NCBI GenBank assembly: GCA_017410265.1
Contig: JAFQRC010000005.1
Span: 186,001 to 250,000 of the forward strand
Direction: 5' to 3'
DNA length: 64,000 bases
DNA from: Ruminococcus sp.
GTDB taxonomy: Bacteria > Bacillota > Clostridia > Oscillospirales > Acutalibacteraceae
A program made the position numbers and the translations under genes. The first letter of the stretch is position 1; each line of letters begins with the position of its first letter. Shown piece by piece: positions 35,975-44,588 of this stretch. The notes beneath the pieces are model-generated. The model was not told the origin of the DNA and ran no database searches. It saw only the letters and a program-made list of their open reading frames with translations.

Positions 35975-36739
35975 CTAGGATTTATCTTCTTCAATTAAAA
36001 TTCTCATCGCTTCAACGGCTGTTTTTATTGCACAGGTTGTATCAGAAATATGGTTTTCCTGAGGCATTCCACAGCCCGCTTGCTCCTGATTCCAGACACA
36101 GTGGAATACACTTCCTGAGCGCAAACCGCGGACTGCTGAAACAATATATAATGCTGCACTTTCCATCTCTGAAGCAAGACAGCCACCTTTAATCCACGCT
36201 TTCCATTTAGAATTGAGCTCATCGCTTACACCCATAGTTTCGGGACTATGCTGGCTGTAAAAACTATCCTTAGCTTGTACTACACCTATATGATGCTTGA
36301 ATGAAAGCTTTTGTGCCGCTCTTTTTAAAGCAGTTGTAACATCAAAGTCGGCGACTGCCGGAAACTCTATAGGGAGGTATTCTCTTGAAGTACCTTCCAT
36401 TCGTATTGCTCCACTCGCGATAACAATATCTCCCGGGTCAACATTCATTTGCATTCCACCACAGGTGCCTACTCTAATGAAGGTATTAACACCGATTTTT
36501 GCTAGCTCTTCAACACAAATAGCAGTTGACGGTCCTCCAATACCAGTTGATACAACGAGTACTTTCTCTCCGTCCAGATATCCTTCATATGTGTTGTATT
36601 CTCTGTTATAAGTTAATTGCTTTGGATTATCAAGAAAAGATGCGATTTTTTCTACACGACCAGGGTCTCCTGGAAGAATCGCGTATTTAGCACCGTTCTC
36701 TTTAGATAAGTTTATGTGATACTGTAAATGAGTGCTCAT
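35975..36739 (-). CDS. udp: Uridine phosphorylase
   Basis: A NP-I family phosphorylase cleaving uridine to uracil and ribose-1-phosphate. AILPGDPGRVEKIA, STGIGGPSTAICVEELA, RVGTCGGMQ and EMESAALY match bacterial Udp closely. At 254 residues it is normal. It overlaps cdd by four bases and is the last enzyme gene of the deoC-deoD-deoB-cdd-udp run, so cytidine deaminated by Cdd is passed to it. Confidence 0.9.
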   Translation of the reverse strand: MSTHLQYHINLSKENGAKYAILPGDPGRVEKIASFLDNPKQLTYNREYNTYEGYLDGEKVLVVSTGIGGPSTAICVEELAKIGVNTFIRVGTCGGMQMNVDPGDIVIASGAIRMEGTSREYLPIEFPAVADFDVTTALKRAAQKLSFKHHIGVVQAKDSFYSQHSPETMGVSDELNSKWKAWIKGGCLASEMESAALYIVSAVRGLRSGSVFHCVWNQEQAGCGMPQENHISDTTCAIKTAVEAMRILIEEDKS

Positions 36740-37152
36740 AATTCTCCTCCTAAATCGGATGATGTAAAACTGTGCGGCAGTAATTCTGAAAGCTTATGTT
36801 CAATATACTCATCTTCTGACTTTGCTATTATAACTAAAAAGTCTTCGTTACAGAATTCAATCATCACTTGACGACAAACACCACAAGGAAAAGTGTAATC
36901 AGTAAGATTTCCGTTTATCCCGCCTACAACAGCGATTTTTGAAAAACCTCTCTCCCCTTCACTTATCGCTTTATAAAACGCTGTGCGTTCTGCGCAGTTC
37001 GTTGGTGAAAAAGACGCGTTTTCGATGTTACACCCAGTAAAAACATTACCGCTAGTTGTCAAAAGTGCAGCTCCTACCTTAAAATCCGAATATGGAGAGT
37101 AGGAATGATTCATAGCTTCTATAGCTATTTTTATTAGTTCTTTGTTATTCAT
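36736..37152 (-). CDS. cdd: Cytidine deaminase
   Basis: Deaminates cytidine and deoxycytidine. Zinc ligands are C53 of CAE (with catalytic E55) and C90/C93 of CGVCRQ, the tetrameric short type common in Gram-positives. At 138 residues it is normal. It overlaps deoB by eight bases and udp by four. Confidence 0.96.
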   Translation of the reverse strand: MNNKELIKIAIEAMNHSYSPYSDFKVGAALLTTSGNVFTGCNIENASFSPTNCAERTAFYKAISEGERGFSKIAVVGGINGNLTDYTFPCGVCRQVMIEFCNEDFLVIIAKSEDEYIEHKLSELLPHSFTSSDLGGEL

Positions 37153-38314
37153 ATATTTCCTCTATAAAGCTGTTTCCTGCAATATTATTATCTACATTTA
37201 GATAGTCGCATACAGATTTGCCAATGTCACATAAACCCTCGCGTGTACCAAGGTTTGCTGGGGTTATGCCTCTAGAATATGCTATAAGTGGGACGTACTC
37301 TCTTGTATGGTCGGTGGTTTTAGTGAAAGAAGGGTCACAACCGTGGTCAGCTGTAATAATGAGCAAGTCATCAGGTAGCATCTTACTGATAAAATCAGAA
37401 AGCCAGCTATCAAATTCAGACAAAGCATTCGCATAGCCTTCTACATCTCTTCTGTGGCCATAAGTCATATCAAAATCAACAAGATTGATAAAACATAGTC
37501 CATTAAAGTTTTTGCACTGATATTCTGAAGCTTTCTGCATGCCTTCATAGTTATTTTTAGTATAACAATGCTCGGTAATTCCCCTACCTGCAAAAATATC
37601 GTAGATTTTTCCCACAGCAATGCAGTCAAGATCAGAATTACTGATAACATCGAGCATAGTTTTAGCAGGTGGTGCAAGAGAAAAGTCGTGCCTGTTTGAT
37701 GTGCGGGTAAAGTTGCCATTTTCGCCGATGAAAGGTCTGGCAATAACACGACCTACACCGTGTTCACCTTGCAGGATTTTTCGTGCAATTTTGCAGTATT
37801 CGTACAGTTTATCCACGCTGACAATATCTTCGTGAGCTGCAATCTGAAAAACACTGTCCGCGGAGGTGTATACAATCAAAGCTCCGCTTGTAATATGCTC
37901 TTCACCGTAATCTTTAATAACCTGAGTACCTGAATATGGTTTATTACAAAGAACTTTCCTACCGCATTTCTGTTCAAACTCAGAAATGATTTCTGCAGGA
38001 AAACCATTTGGGTATGTTGGCAATGCTTTGTCAGACACAATTCCGCTGATTTCCCAGTGGCCGATGGTGGTATCCTTGCCTTTTGAAAGCTCACAAAGTC
38101 TGGCATAAGCTCCTTGTGGTAAAGTAATATCATCAAGATAGTCTACAGAATCTATATTGCATAAACCGAGATTTCTTAAGTTAGGAATATTGAATTTTTC
38201 AGATTTTGAAATTGCTTTCAGCGTGTTTGCGCCTTTATCACCGAAAAGCTCAGCGTCGGGCGCTTCACCAATACCGAGGCTATCTAGCACTATCAGAAAC
38301 ACTCTTTTTGACAT
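37145..38314 (-). CDS. deoB: Phosphopentomutase
   Basis: Interconverts ribose-1-/deoxyribose-1-phosphate and the 5-phosphates. The alkaline-phosphatase-like metal sites are visible as VLDSLGIGEAPD (D11) and, near the end, ITADHGCDPSFTKTTDHTREYVPL; GKDTTIGHWE contains the active-site Thr region. At 389 residues it is normal. It links the nucleoside phosphorylases to DeoC. Confidence 0.96.
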   Translation of the reverse strand: MSKRVFLIVLDSLGIGEAPDAELFGDKGANTLKAISKSEKFNIPNLRNLGLCNIDSVDYLDDITLPQGAYARLCELSKGKDTTIGHWEISGIVSDKALPTYPNGFPAEIISEFEQKCGRKVLCNKPYSGTQVIKDYGEEHITSGALIVYTSADSVFQIAAHEDIVSVDKLYEYCKIARKILQGEHGVGRVIARPFIGENGNFTRTSNRHDFSLAPPAKTMLDVISNSDLDCIAVGKIYDIFAGRGITEHCYTKNNYEGMQKASEYQCKNFNGLCFINLVDFDMTYGHRRDVEGYANALSEFDSWLSDFISKMLPDDLLIITADHGCDPSFTKTTDHTREYVPLIAYSRGITPANLGTREGLCDIGKSVCDYLNVDNNIAGNSFIEEIYE

Positions 38315-38331
38315 AAAATCATCCTATAAAT

Positions 38332-39087
38332 TTATTCCTTAGGTGTAATCAGTGGTAATTCTTCAAGCTGCACGGCTGTTTCTAAAGCAAGCTCCATCAT
38401 TTTGGTAAAAGAGCTTTCACGCTCATCAGCTGATAGTGAATCAAACGGTTTATATACCAAGTCTGAAATAGTGCAGATAGCAAGAGCTCTCATACCTAAA
38501 CGCATAGCGGTGAGATACAGCCCTGCTGCTTCCATTTCAACAGCAAGACAACCAATTTTTCTGTAGTTAACAGCAGGTGTTGAGTCATCATAGAAAGTAT
38601 CAGAAGAAAACAGGTTACCGACAGGCATATTTATGTTAAGTCTTTCAGCTGTTTCTTTTGCAGTTTTTAACATATCATAGTCGCAAATCGGTGCGAGATT
38701 TGTTTTGAAACCATACTGATTCTGGAAATTCGAGTTGGTGCAAGCACCCATCCCCGCAACTATATCCCTGAGTTTAACATTTTCGCTGATAGCTCCGGCA
38801 CTTCCGATGCGCATAATGTTCTGTACACCAAAGTGTTTATATAGCTCATAGCTGTATATACCGATCGATGGAATGCCCATACCGCTAGCCATAACTGAAA
38901 CTTTCACGCCTTTGTAAAAGCCTGTATAGCCGTTAACTCCCCGAACATTGTTAACAAGCACTACATTTTCGAGAAAATTTTCAGCTATAAATTTAGCTCT
39001 GAGTGGATCGCCTGGCATCAATACTGTTTTACCGAATCCGAGTTCTTCATCTAGTAAGTTAATATGAGGAGTCTTTATCGCTGCCAT
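38332..39087 (-). CDS. deoD: Purine nucleoside phosphorylase, DeoD type
   Basis: A hexameric NP-I phosphorylase for purine nucleosides. VLMPGDPLRAKFIAE, VRGVNGYTG, MASGMGIPS, RIGSAGA and VEMEAAGLY match DeoD; the catalytic-loop Asp is in TISDLVYK. The start at 39087 (MAAIKTPHIN) has AAGGTGA upstream and gives 251 residues; the longer frame overlaps deoC. The real overlap with deoC is 29 bases. Confidence 0.94.
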   Translation of the reverse strand: MAAIKTPHINLLDEELGFGKTVLMPGDPLRAKFIAENFLENVVLVNNVRGVNGYTGFYKGVKVSVMASGMGIPSIGIYSYELYKHFGVQNIMRIGSAGAISENVKLRDIVAGMGACTNSNFQNQYGFKTNLAPICDYDMLKTAKETAERLNINMPVGNLFSSDTFYDDSTPAVNYRKIGCLAVEMEAAGLYLTAMRLGMRALAICTISDLVYKPFDSLSADERESSFTKMMELALETAVQLEELPLITPKE

Positions 39088-39745
39088 TGTTTTCACCTTG
39101 ATTATTAATAATTCTGACAATGCGGCTTGTTCCGAGTCTTGTTGCACCGAGATTCATAAACTCCTGGGCATCCTGTAAACTTGAAATACCGCCTGCTGCT
39201 TTAATTTTCAGATCACCAAATATATTATCTGCAAAAAGTTTTATATCATCCTTAGTAGCTCCGCCTGTTGAAAAACCAGTTGAGGTTTTAATATAATCAG
39301 CGTCAGACTTGGAAATTAATTCGCAAAGCTTGATTTTTTCAGCATCTGTGAGTAAACATGTTTCAATAATTACTTTCAGAAGTTTTGTGCCACACGCTTT
39401 TTTTACTTCATTAATTTCGTTTAATATCAAGTTGTATTTATTGTCTTTAACATAGCCTAAATTGATTACCATATCGATTTCATCAGCGCCATTATTCACA
39501 GCGTTTTTTGCTTCGAAACACTTAACTTCTGTAGTGTTGTAGCCGTTAGGAAAGCCGATTACGGTGCATATTTTAAGCTTGTCCCCTACATATTCCTTAG
39601 CAAACTTTACATAAGACGGAGGGATACAAACCGAAGCAGTGCTATATCTGATTGCATCATCACAAATAGCTTTGATTTCGCTTTCGGTCGCTGTTTGTGT
39701 AAGCAATGTGTGATCGACAGTAGATAAGATTTTATTTATATCCAT
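39059..39745 (-). CDS. deoC: Deoxyribose-phosphate aldolase
   Basis: Cleaves deoxyribose-5-phosphate to acetaldehyde and glyceraldehyde-3-phosphate. The Schiff-base lysine is K153 (YIKTSTGFSTGGAT), with K182 (IKAAGGI) and D91 (DEIDMVIN). At 228 residues it is normal. The start at 39745 follows GGAGGTGA. It is first in the deo operon, just downstream of a consensus promoter. Confidence 0.95.
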   Translation of the reverse strand: MDINKILSTVDHTLLTQTATESEIKAICDDAIRYSTASVCIPPSYVKFAKEYVGDKLKICTVIGFPNGYNTTEVKCFEAKNAVNNGADEIDMVINLGYVKDNKYNLILNEINEVKKACGTKLLKVIIETCLLTDAEKIKLCELISKSDADYIKTSTGFSTGGATKDDIKLFADNIFGDLKIKAAGGISSLQDAQEFMNLGATRLGTSRIVRIINNQGENNGSDKDSSY

Positions 39746-39768
39746 AGCGTTCACCTCCATATACATTA

Positions 39769-39797
39769 ATTATATTTCAAAGATTTAGTACAGTCAA
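39769..39797 (-). promoter_or_regulatory. Promoter of the deo operon
   Basis: On the - strand, TTGACT (39797-39792) and TATAAT (39774-39769) are 17 bases apart. The predicted start is near 39762, leaving a very short leader before the GGAGGTGA site of deoC. Confidence 0.8.
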
Positions 39798-39865
39798 CAA
39801 AAATTCTATCACAAAGCACAGATATAAACATAACTTAGTAATGAGAATTTATATAGGATGGTTGT

Positions 39866-40114
39866 ATGAAAAATAATGATAATACTACGCTTGATTGCGT
39901 TGATATAGATGATATTTGCTATGTGACTTATATTTCTGAAGATCTTAGTGAAAACGAGAAACGGATGTACGATTTAGGACTAACGAATGGTACATTAGTT
40001 AAGCCGATTTTTAAAAGTATTTTTGGAGATACAGTTGCTTACCTGATAAAAGGAAGTGTTATTGCGCTCAGAAAAAGTGATGCAAAAAAAATTCATGTGA
40101 CTTTTTGGAGGTAG
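39866..40114 (+). CDS. feoA: Ferrous iron transport protein FeoA
   Basis: A small SH3-like accessory protein of ferrous iron uptake. Of its 82 residues, the RMYDLGLTNGTLVKPIFKS...AYLIKGSVIALRKSDAKKIHV stretch matches FeoA. It starts divergently from deoC and ends one base before feoB. I could not find a convincing Fur box in the roughly 120-base intergenic region. Confidence 0.9.
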   Translation: MKNNDNTTLDCVDIDDICYVTYISEDLSENEKRMYDLGLTNGTLVKPIFKSIFGDTVAYLIKGSVIALRKSDAKKIHVTFWR

Positions 40115-40115
40115 T

Positions 40116-42023
40116 ATGCTCAATGTTCGCAATTCTGTCTTAAGAGAGAAGAAATCTAAGGAATTTGATTTTGAAATTGCTCTTGCAGGAAATCCGAATG
40201 TTGGCAAAAGCACTGTGTTTAACGCTCTTACTGGACTTAAACAGCATACCGGTAACTGGACAGGTAAAACAGTAAGCAACGCAGTGGGAAGCTCTAAATT
40301 TAATGAGTATAACATTAAAGTGGTTGATTTACCAGGTATATATTCACTGTATCCTCAGTCAGAGGAAGAAAAAGTTGCAAATGATTATCTGAATAATAAT
40401 AACGCTTCTTGTGTTATTGTAGTAGTTGATTCAACTAATCTAGAAAGAAATTTGAATCTTGTATTACAGATACTTAATGTAACTGACAAAGTTTTGTTGT
40501 GCCTGAATCTTTGTGACGAAGCAAAAAAGAAAGGTGTTTATATCGATGCTGAGGAGCTGTCACTACAACTTGGTATTCCTGTTGTAAAAACTTCGGCATC
40601 AAAAAAGCAGGGTCTCGATGAGCTTATTAACACAGCTATTAAGCTGAACAATGATGAGATTAAAACATACAGAGTTGCTGATATTACAAAGCTATTTGAT
40701 GATGATTATAAAGTTTATATTGAAAATATATATAGAAAAAGCAGCGAGATTTGTTCCAAGTGTTTGTACACACCTGATGAATTAAACGAAAGCACTTTAA
40801 AGTTAGATAAAATAATAACATCAAAAGCATTCGGTATACCTATTATGCTACTGATGCTATCCGTTATTTTCTGGATTACAATAGTCGGTGCAAATTATCT
40901 AAGTGATTATCTGAGCTTCTTTTTTGAGTATATTAAGCGTGGATTGATTTATCTTTTTGATGTTATCAATATGAATGAAGTTTTGAAAGACTTTATAATT
41001 AACGGTGTTTATACAACTCTCGTATGGGTTGTTTCTGTAATGCTTCCGCCGATGGCTATCTTCTTCCCTATCTTTTCACTTCTAGAGGACTCGGGGCTAC
41101 TTCCAAGAATTGCTTTTAATCTTGATTCCTGTTTTTGTAAAGCAGGTGCTCACGGGAAACAATCACTTACTATTGCTATGGGTTTCGGCTGCAATGCGTG
41201 TGGAGTTATGGGATGCAGAATTATAGATTCAGAAAGAGAAAGAAATATTGCTATACTTACAAACAGTTTTATTCCCTGTAATGGTAGACTTCCTACATTA
41301 ATAGCAATTAGCTCTATTTTTATTGCAAACAGTGTCTACAGTGCTGTTAACTCTATTATTACAACTCTTATTATAGTATTACTGATTGTAGTTTCTATAT
41401 ATGTTACGCTCTTTGTGTCTAAAATGCTTTCTAAGACAATATTAAAAGGGCAAGCATCATCATTCATTCTTGAGCTTCCGCCGTACAGAAAACCGAAATT
41501 TATGAAAACAGTTTTATATTCACTTAAAGACAGAGCCTGGTTTGTTTTACTCAGAGCAGTTACTGTTGCAATACCTGCAGGAGCAGTGATATGGATAATG
41601 GCGAATGTTACTATACATGACACTGCATTACTTAACTATTGTACAGGATTTCTCGAGCCGTTTGGTAAAGCTTTCGGTTTAGACGGTACGATAATAATGG
41701 CTTTTATACTCGGTCTTCCTGCAAATGAAATCGTAATACCGATAATTCTGATGTCATATACTAAAGGCTCTGTATTGACTGGCTTTGCTAATCTCAGTGA
41801 GCTATCACAAATTCTGATATCAAACGGATGGACTCTAACGACAGCTATTTGTTTTCTGATTATTTGCATTTTCCATTTTCCTTGTTCAACAACATGTCTG
41901 ACAATTTATAAAGAGACCAGAAGTATTAAAATAACATTGTTATCATTCTTTATTCCGACAATTATCGGATTATCTCTTTGCTTGGTTATTAATTTACTCA
42001 GCTCTTTTCGTATCTTTTTCTGA
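40116..42023 (+). CDS. feoB: Ferrous iron transporter FeoB
   Basis: A membrane ferrous iron transporter with a cytosolic G domain: G1 GNPNVGKS (25-32), G3 DLPG (71-74), G4 NLCD (131-134). Two Gate domains with many membrane segments follow (about 245-630), including the GFGCNACGVMGCR cysteine motif and the FALGLPANE-like AFILGLPANEIVIP. At 635 residues it is a shorter form. Its 3' end overlaps the convergent sigK by 26 bases. Confidence 0.96.
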   Translation: MLNVRNSVLREKKSKEFDFEIALAGNPNVGKSTVFNALTGLKQHTGNWTGKTVSNAVGSSKFNEYNIKVVDLPGIYSLYPQSEEEKVANDYLNNNNASCVIVVVDSTNLERNLNLVLQILNVTDKVLLCLNLCDEAKKKGVYIDAEELSLQLGIPVVKTSASKKQGLDELINTAIKLNNDEIKTYRVADITKLFDDDYKVYIENIYRKSSEICSKCLYTPDELNESTLKLDKIITSKAFGIPIMLLMLSVIFWITIVGANYLSDYLSFFFEYIKRGLIYLFDVINMNEVLKDFIINGVYTTLVWVVSVMLPPMAIFFPIFSLLEDSGLLPRIAFNLDSCFCKAGAHGKQSLTIAMGFGCNACGVMGCRIIDSERERNIAILTNSFIPCNGRLPTLIAISSIFIANSVYSAVNSIITTLIIVLLIVVSIYVTLFVSKMLSKTILKGQASSFILELPPYRKPKFMKTVLYSLKDRAWFVLLRAVTVAIPAGAVIWIMANVTIHDTALLNYCTGFLEPFGKAFGLDGTIIMAFILGLPANEIVIPIILMSYTKGSVLTGFANLSELSQILISNGWTLTTAICFLIICIFHFPCSTTCLTIYKETRSIKITLLSFFIPTIIGLSLCLVINLLSSFRIFF

Positions 42024-42684
42024 GTTGCTCCAAGGCTTTTTTCTCAATTCTTGAAACATAGGAACGGGATATATTCAGTTTTTTTGCAATTTCACGCTGG
42101 GTAAGAGGTGTTTGCTCATTTAAACCAAAGCGATAGGTTAATATCTCAATTTCTCTGTTTGTCAGAACTTCCTGCATATATGTACTAAGTTTTTCGAGAT
42201 TAATTTTTGTATCAATGTCGTCGAGAATATTGTCTTCAACTGACATTATATCCATAAGAGTGAGCGGGTTACCGTCTTTATCTGTGTCTATTGCTTCGTT
42301 GAGAGAAATGTCGAGAGAGGATTTCTTTGAATTGCGAAAGTGCATGAGTATTTCGTTTTCAATACATCTTGAAGCGTAGCTTGATAGCTTTATCTTCTTT
42401 TCTGGATTATATGTATTTATAGCTTTTATAAGCCCTATTGTGCCGATTGACACAAGATCATCCTGGTCGCTGACACAGTGATAATATTTCTTTATTATGT
42501 GAGCTACAAGTCGCAGGTTGTGTTCGATGAGCTTGTTTCTTGCGTTTTTATCACCTTTATATGCTAAACTGATATACTCTTCCTCTTCTTTTTTAGTGAG
42601 GGGTTTAGGAAAAGCGTCGCTGTGACAGATGTGAAGAATAAATAAAAATAAGTATTGACTGATAAAACTAAGAAATTGAAACAT
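41998..42684 (-). CDS. sigK: RNA polymerase sporulation sigma factor SigK
   Basis: A mother-cell late sigma factor. A hydrophobic pro-sequence (about 1-20) precedes region 2 (DQDDLVSIGTIGLIKAINTYNPEKKIKLSSYASRCIENE) and region 4 (LTNREIEILTYRFGL, TQREIAKKLNISRSYVSRIEKKAL). At 228 residues the gene is uninterrupted, with no skin element. GGAG lies seven bases before the ATG but inside the 3' arm of the preceding hairpin. The pro-sequence implies activation by SpoIVFB-like processing. Confidence 0.93.
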   Translation of the reverse strand: MFQFLSFISQYLFLFILHICHSDAFPKPLTKKEEEEYISLAYKGDKNARNKLIEHNLRLVAHIIKKYYHCVSDQDDLVSIGTIGLIKAINTYNPEKKIKLSSYASRCIENEILMHFRNSKKSSLDISLNEAIDTDKDGNPLTLMDIMSVEDNILDDIDTKINLEKLSTYMQEVLTNREIEILTYRFGLNEQTPLTQREIAKKLNISRSYVSRIEKKALEQLRKRYEKS

Positions 42685-42732
42685 AAAAACACTCCGTTAA
42701 AGAATTACTAGAATTCTATTCACGGAGTGTTT
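42685..42732 (-). terminator. Hairpin after prfC containing the sigK ribosome site
   Basis: An 11-bp perfect stem (42722-42732 with 42687-42697) and a 24-base loop, followed on the - strand by a T run that ends at the sigK ATG. GGAG in the second arm is the sigK ribosome site. Confidence 0.75.
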
Positions 42733-42751
42733 GATTTTTGCAAGTCCAAAT

Positions 42752-44338
42752 TTATTCGTTTGTGCCAAACTCTTCTAAAGTCAGTCCTTTGTTGTGCTCT
42801 AAAGCCCAGTTAATACTCCAGAAACTTCTGAAGAGGAGTAGCTTTCTGTCTTTGAAGTCAGCTACAACCTTTGTATCCGAAGCAAGGTCCAATGACTTTA
42901 CATCACAATCCGAAGTAATCCAACGGATAAACTGATATTGAGTTGGTGTCATAATTATGTCACAGTTGTATTCGTTTTCGAGTCTGTGTTTAAGTACATC
43001 AAACTGAAGTACACCGACAACTCCGACGATAACCTCTTCCATACCAGAATCAGGTTCGTGGAAAATCTGAATAGCACCTTCCTGAGCAATCTGATTGATA
43101 CCCTTTACAAACTGCTTACGCTTCATTGTATCCTTCTGGCGGACAAGAGCGAAGTGTTCAGGCGCAAAGGTCGGAATACCTTTGAATCTGAATTTTTGAC
43201 CGGGAGAAACAATTGTATCACCGATTGAAAAAAGACCCGGATCAAATACACCAATTATATCTCCTGCGTAAGCTTCTTCGACGATTTCACGCTCCTGAGC
43301 CATAAGCTGCTGAGGCTGAGAAAGTCGCATTTTTCTGTCACTCTGGGCATGATAAACTTCCATGTTCTTATCAAATTTTCCAGAGCAGATTCGCATAAAA
43401 GCTACTCTGTCACGATGTGCTTTATTCATATTAGCCTGAATCTTAAACACAAAAGCTGAGAAAAAATCAGACTCTGGTTCAATAATCTGGTCACTGGTTT
43501 CTCTTGGAAGTGGACTGGTAGTGAGCTTCAAAAATTCTTTCAAAAACGGCTCTACACCAAAGTTAGTTAAAGCTGAACCGAAAAATACAGGAGTCAGATT
43601 ACCTTTTCTTACCTGCTCAAGATCAAATTCATCTCCCGCCCCATCGAGAAGCTCTATATCCTCAAGTAACTGGTCTTTTTGTCCATAAAAGAGCTTTGAA
43701 TCAAGGTCAGGATCGTCAAGAAACAATTCTTCTTTCTCTACTTCCTTCTGACCGTTATTTGCTGTGAATGAAAGAATCTTCTTCTCATTTCTATCGTATA
43801 CACCTTTTAATTCTTTACCAGAACCGATTGGCCAGTTCATAGGACAGGTATTTATACCAAGTACATTTTCGATGTCTTCGAGCAGCTCAAACGGATTCTT
43901 TGAATCTCTATCCATCTTATTGATAAAAGTGATTATCGGAATGTGTCTCATAACACAGACCTTAAAGAGCTTTATTGTCTGATTCTCAACACCTTTAGAT
44001 GCGTCAATTACCATTACTGCGCTGTCAGCAGCCATAAGAGTTCTGTAGGTATCCTCAGAGAAATCCTGATGTCCTGGTGTATCAAGGATGTTGATACAAT
44101 ACCCGTCGTATTTAAACTGCATTACTGATGAAGTTACAGAAATACCACGCTGTTTTTCGATTTCCATCCAGTCAGAAACCGCGTGTTTAGCAGTCTTTTT
44201 ACCTTTAACCGAGCCAGCGAGATTAATAGCTCCACCATATAAAAGCAGTTTTTCTGTTAATGTTGTTTTACCTGCGTCAGGGTGTGAAATAATCGCAAAG
44301 GTTCTGCGTTTACTTATTTCGTCATGAAAATTACTCAA
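42752..44338 (-). CDS. prfC: Peptide chain release factor 3
   Basis: A translational GTPase that recycles RF1/RF2. G1 is SHPDAGKTTLTEK (18-30), followed by DTPGHQDFSEDTYRTL and INKMDRD. The TTG at 44338 is chosen: the product then begins MSNFHDEISKRRTFAII as RF3 proteins do, and GGAGGG lies seven bases upstream. The ATG at 44353 is part of that ribosome site and adds five residues only. At 528 residues it matches RF3. Confidence 0.95.
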   Translation of the reverse strand: MSNFHDEISKRRTFAIISHPDAGKTTLTEKLLLYGGAINLAGSVKGKKTAKHAVSDWMEIEKQRGISVTSSVMQFKYDGYCINILDTPGHQDFSEDTYRTLMAADSAVMVIDASKGVENQTIKLFKVCVMRHIPIITFINKMDRDSKNPFELLEDIENVLGINTCPMNWPIGSGKELKGVYDRNEKKILSFTANNGQKEVEKEELFLDDPDLDSKLFYGQKDQLLEDIELLDGAGDEFDLEQVRKGNLTPVFFGSALTNFGVEPFLKEFLKLTTSPLPRETSDQIIEPESDFFSAFVFKIQANMNKAHRDRVAFMRICSGKFDKNMEVYHAQSDRKMRLSQPQQLMAQEREIVEEAYAGDIIGVFDPGLFSIGDTIVSPGQKFRFKGIPTFAPEHFALVRQKDTMKRKQFVKGINQIAQEGAIQIFHEPDSGMEEVIVGVVGVLQFDVLKHRLENEYNCDIIMTPTQYQFIRWITSDCDVKSLDLASDTKVVADFKDRKLLLFRSFWSINWALEHNKGLTLEEFGTNE

Positions 44339-44366
44339 ACCTATACCCTCCATTCGTACTCGACTT

Positions 44367-44396
44367 ATTTTACTATTATTTACACTATAAAGTCAA
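44367..44396 (-). promoter_or_regulatory. Promoter for prfC
   Basis: On the - strand, TTGACT (44396-44391) and TAAAAT (44372-44367) are 18 bases apart, just upstream of the GGAGGG site. Confidence 0.55.
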
Positions 44397-44463
44397 CATA
44401 TAATAACGACGAATATTTGTATGTATACTTATCTGAAAAGTATGTGAAATAACCAGTTTTCAC

Positions 44464-44492
44464 TTGACATATTCTTATCCAAAGTATAAAAT
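44464..44492 (+). promoter_or_regulatory. Promoter for hemW
   Basis: TTGACA (44464-44469) and TAAAAT (44487-44492) are 17 bases apart. The leader to the hemW ATG is about 90 bases and contains a strong hairpin. Confidence 0.6.
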
Positions 44493-44537
44493 TTAGAAAA
44501 CAATGATTATTCCTATTTTTTCATATACCTTCCAAGC

Positions 44538-44566
44538 TGAGGCAGGAGCTGAGTGTTCCTGCCTCA
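44538..44566 (+). other. Hairpin in the hemW leader
   Basis: A perfect 10-bp stem (TGAGGCAGGA at 44538-44547, TCCTGCCTCA at 44557-44566) with a nine-base loop. No T run follows; the AAGGAG site lies about 12 bases downstream. A role as an mRNA-stability or control element is inference. Confidence 0.65.
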
Positions 44567-44588
44567 ACTCATTATTTAAGGAGTTATT

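Noticed and set aside
39798..39865. Fur box before feoA
   Set aside because: AT-rich fragments resemble it weakly, but no 7-1-7 symmetric match was found.
41998..42684. sigK interrupted by a skin element
   Set aside because: The gene is complete and continuous from pro-sequence to region 4.
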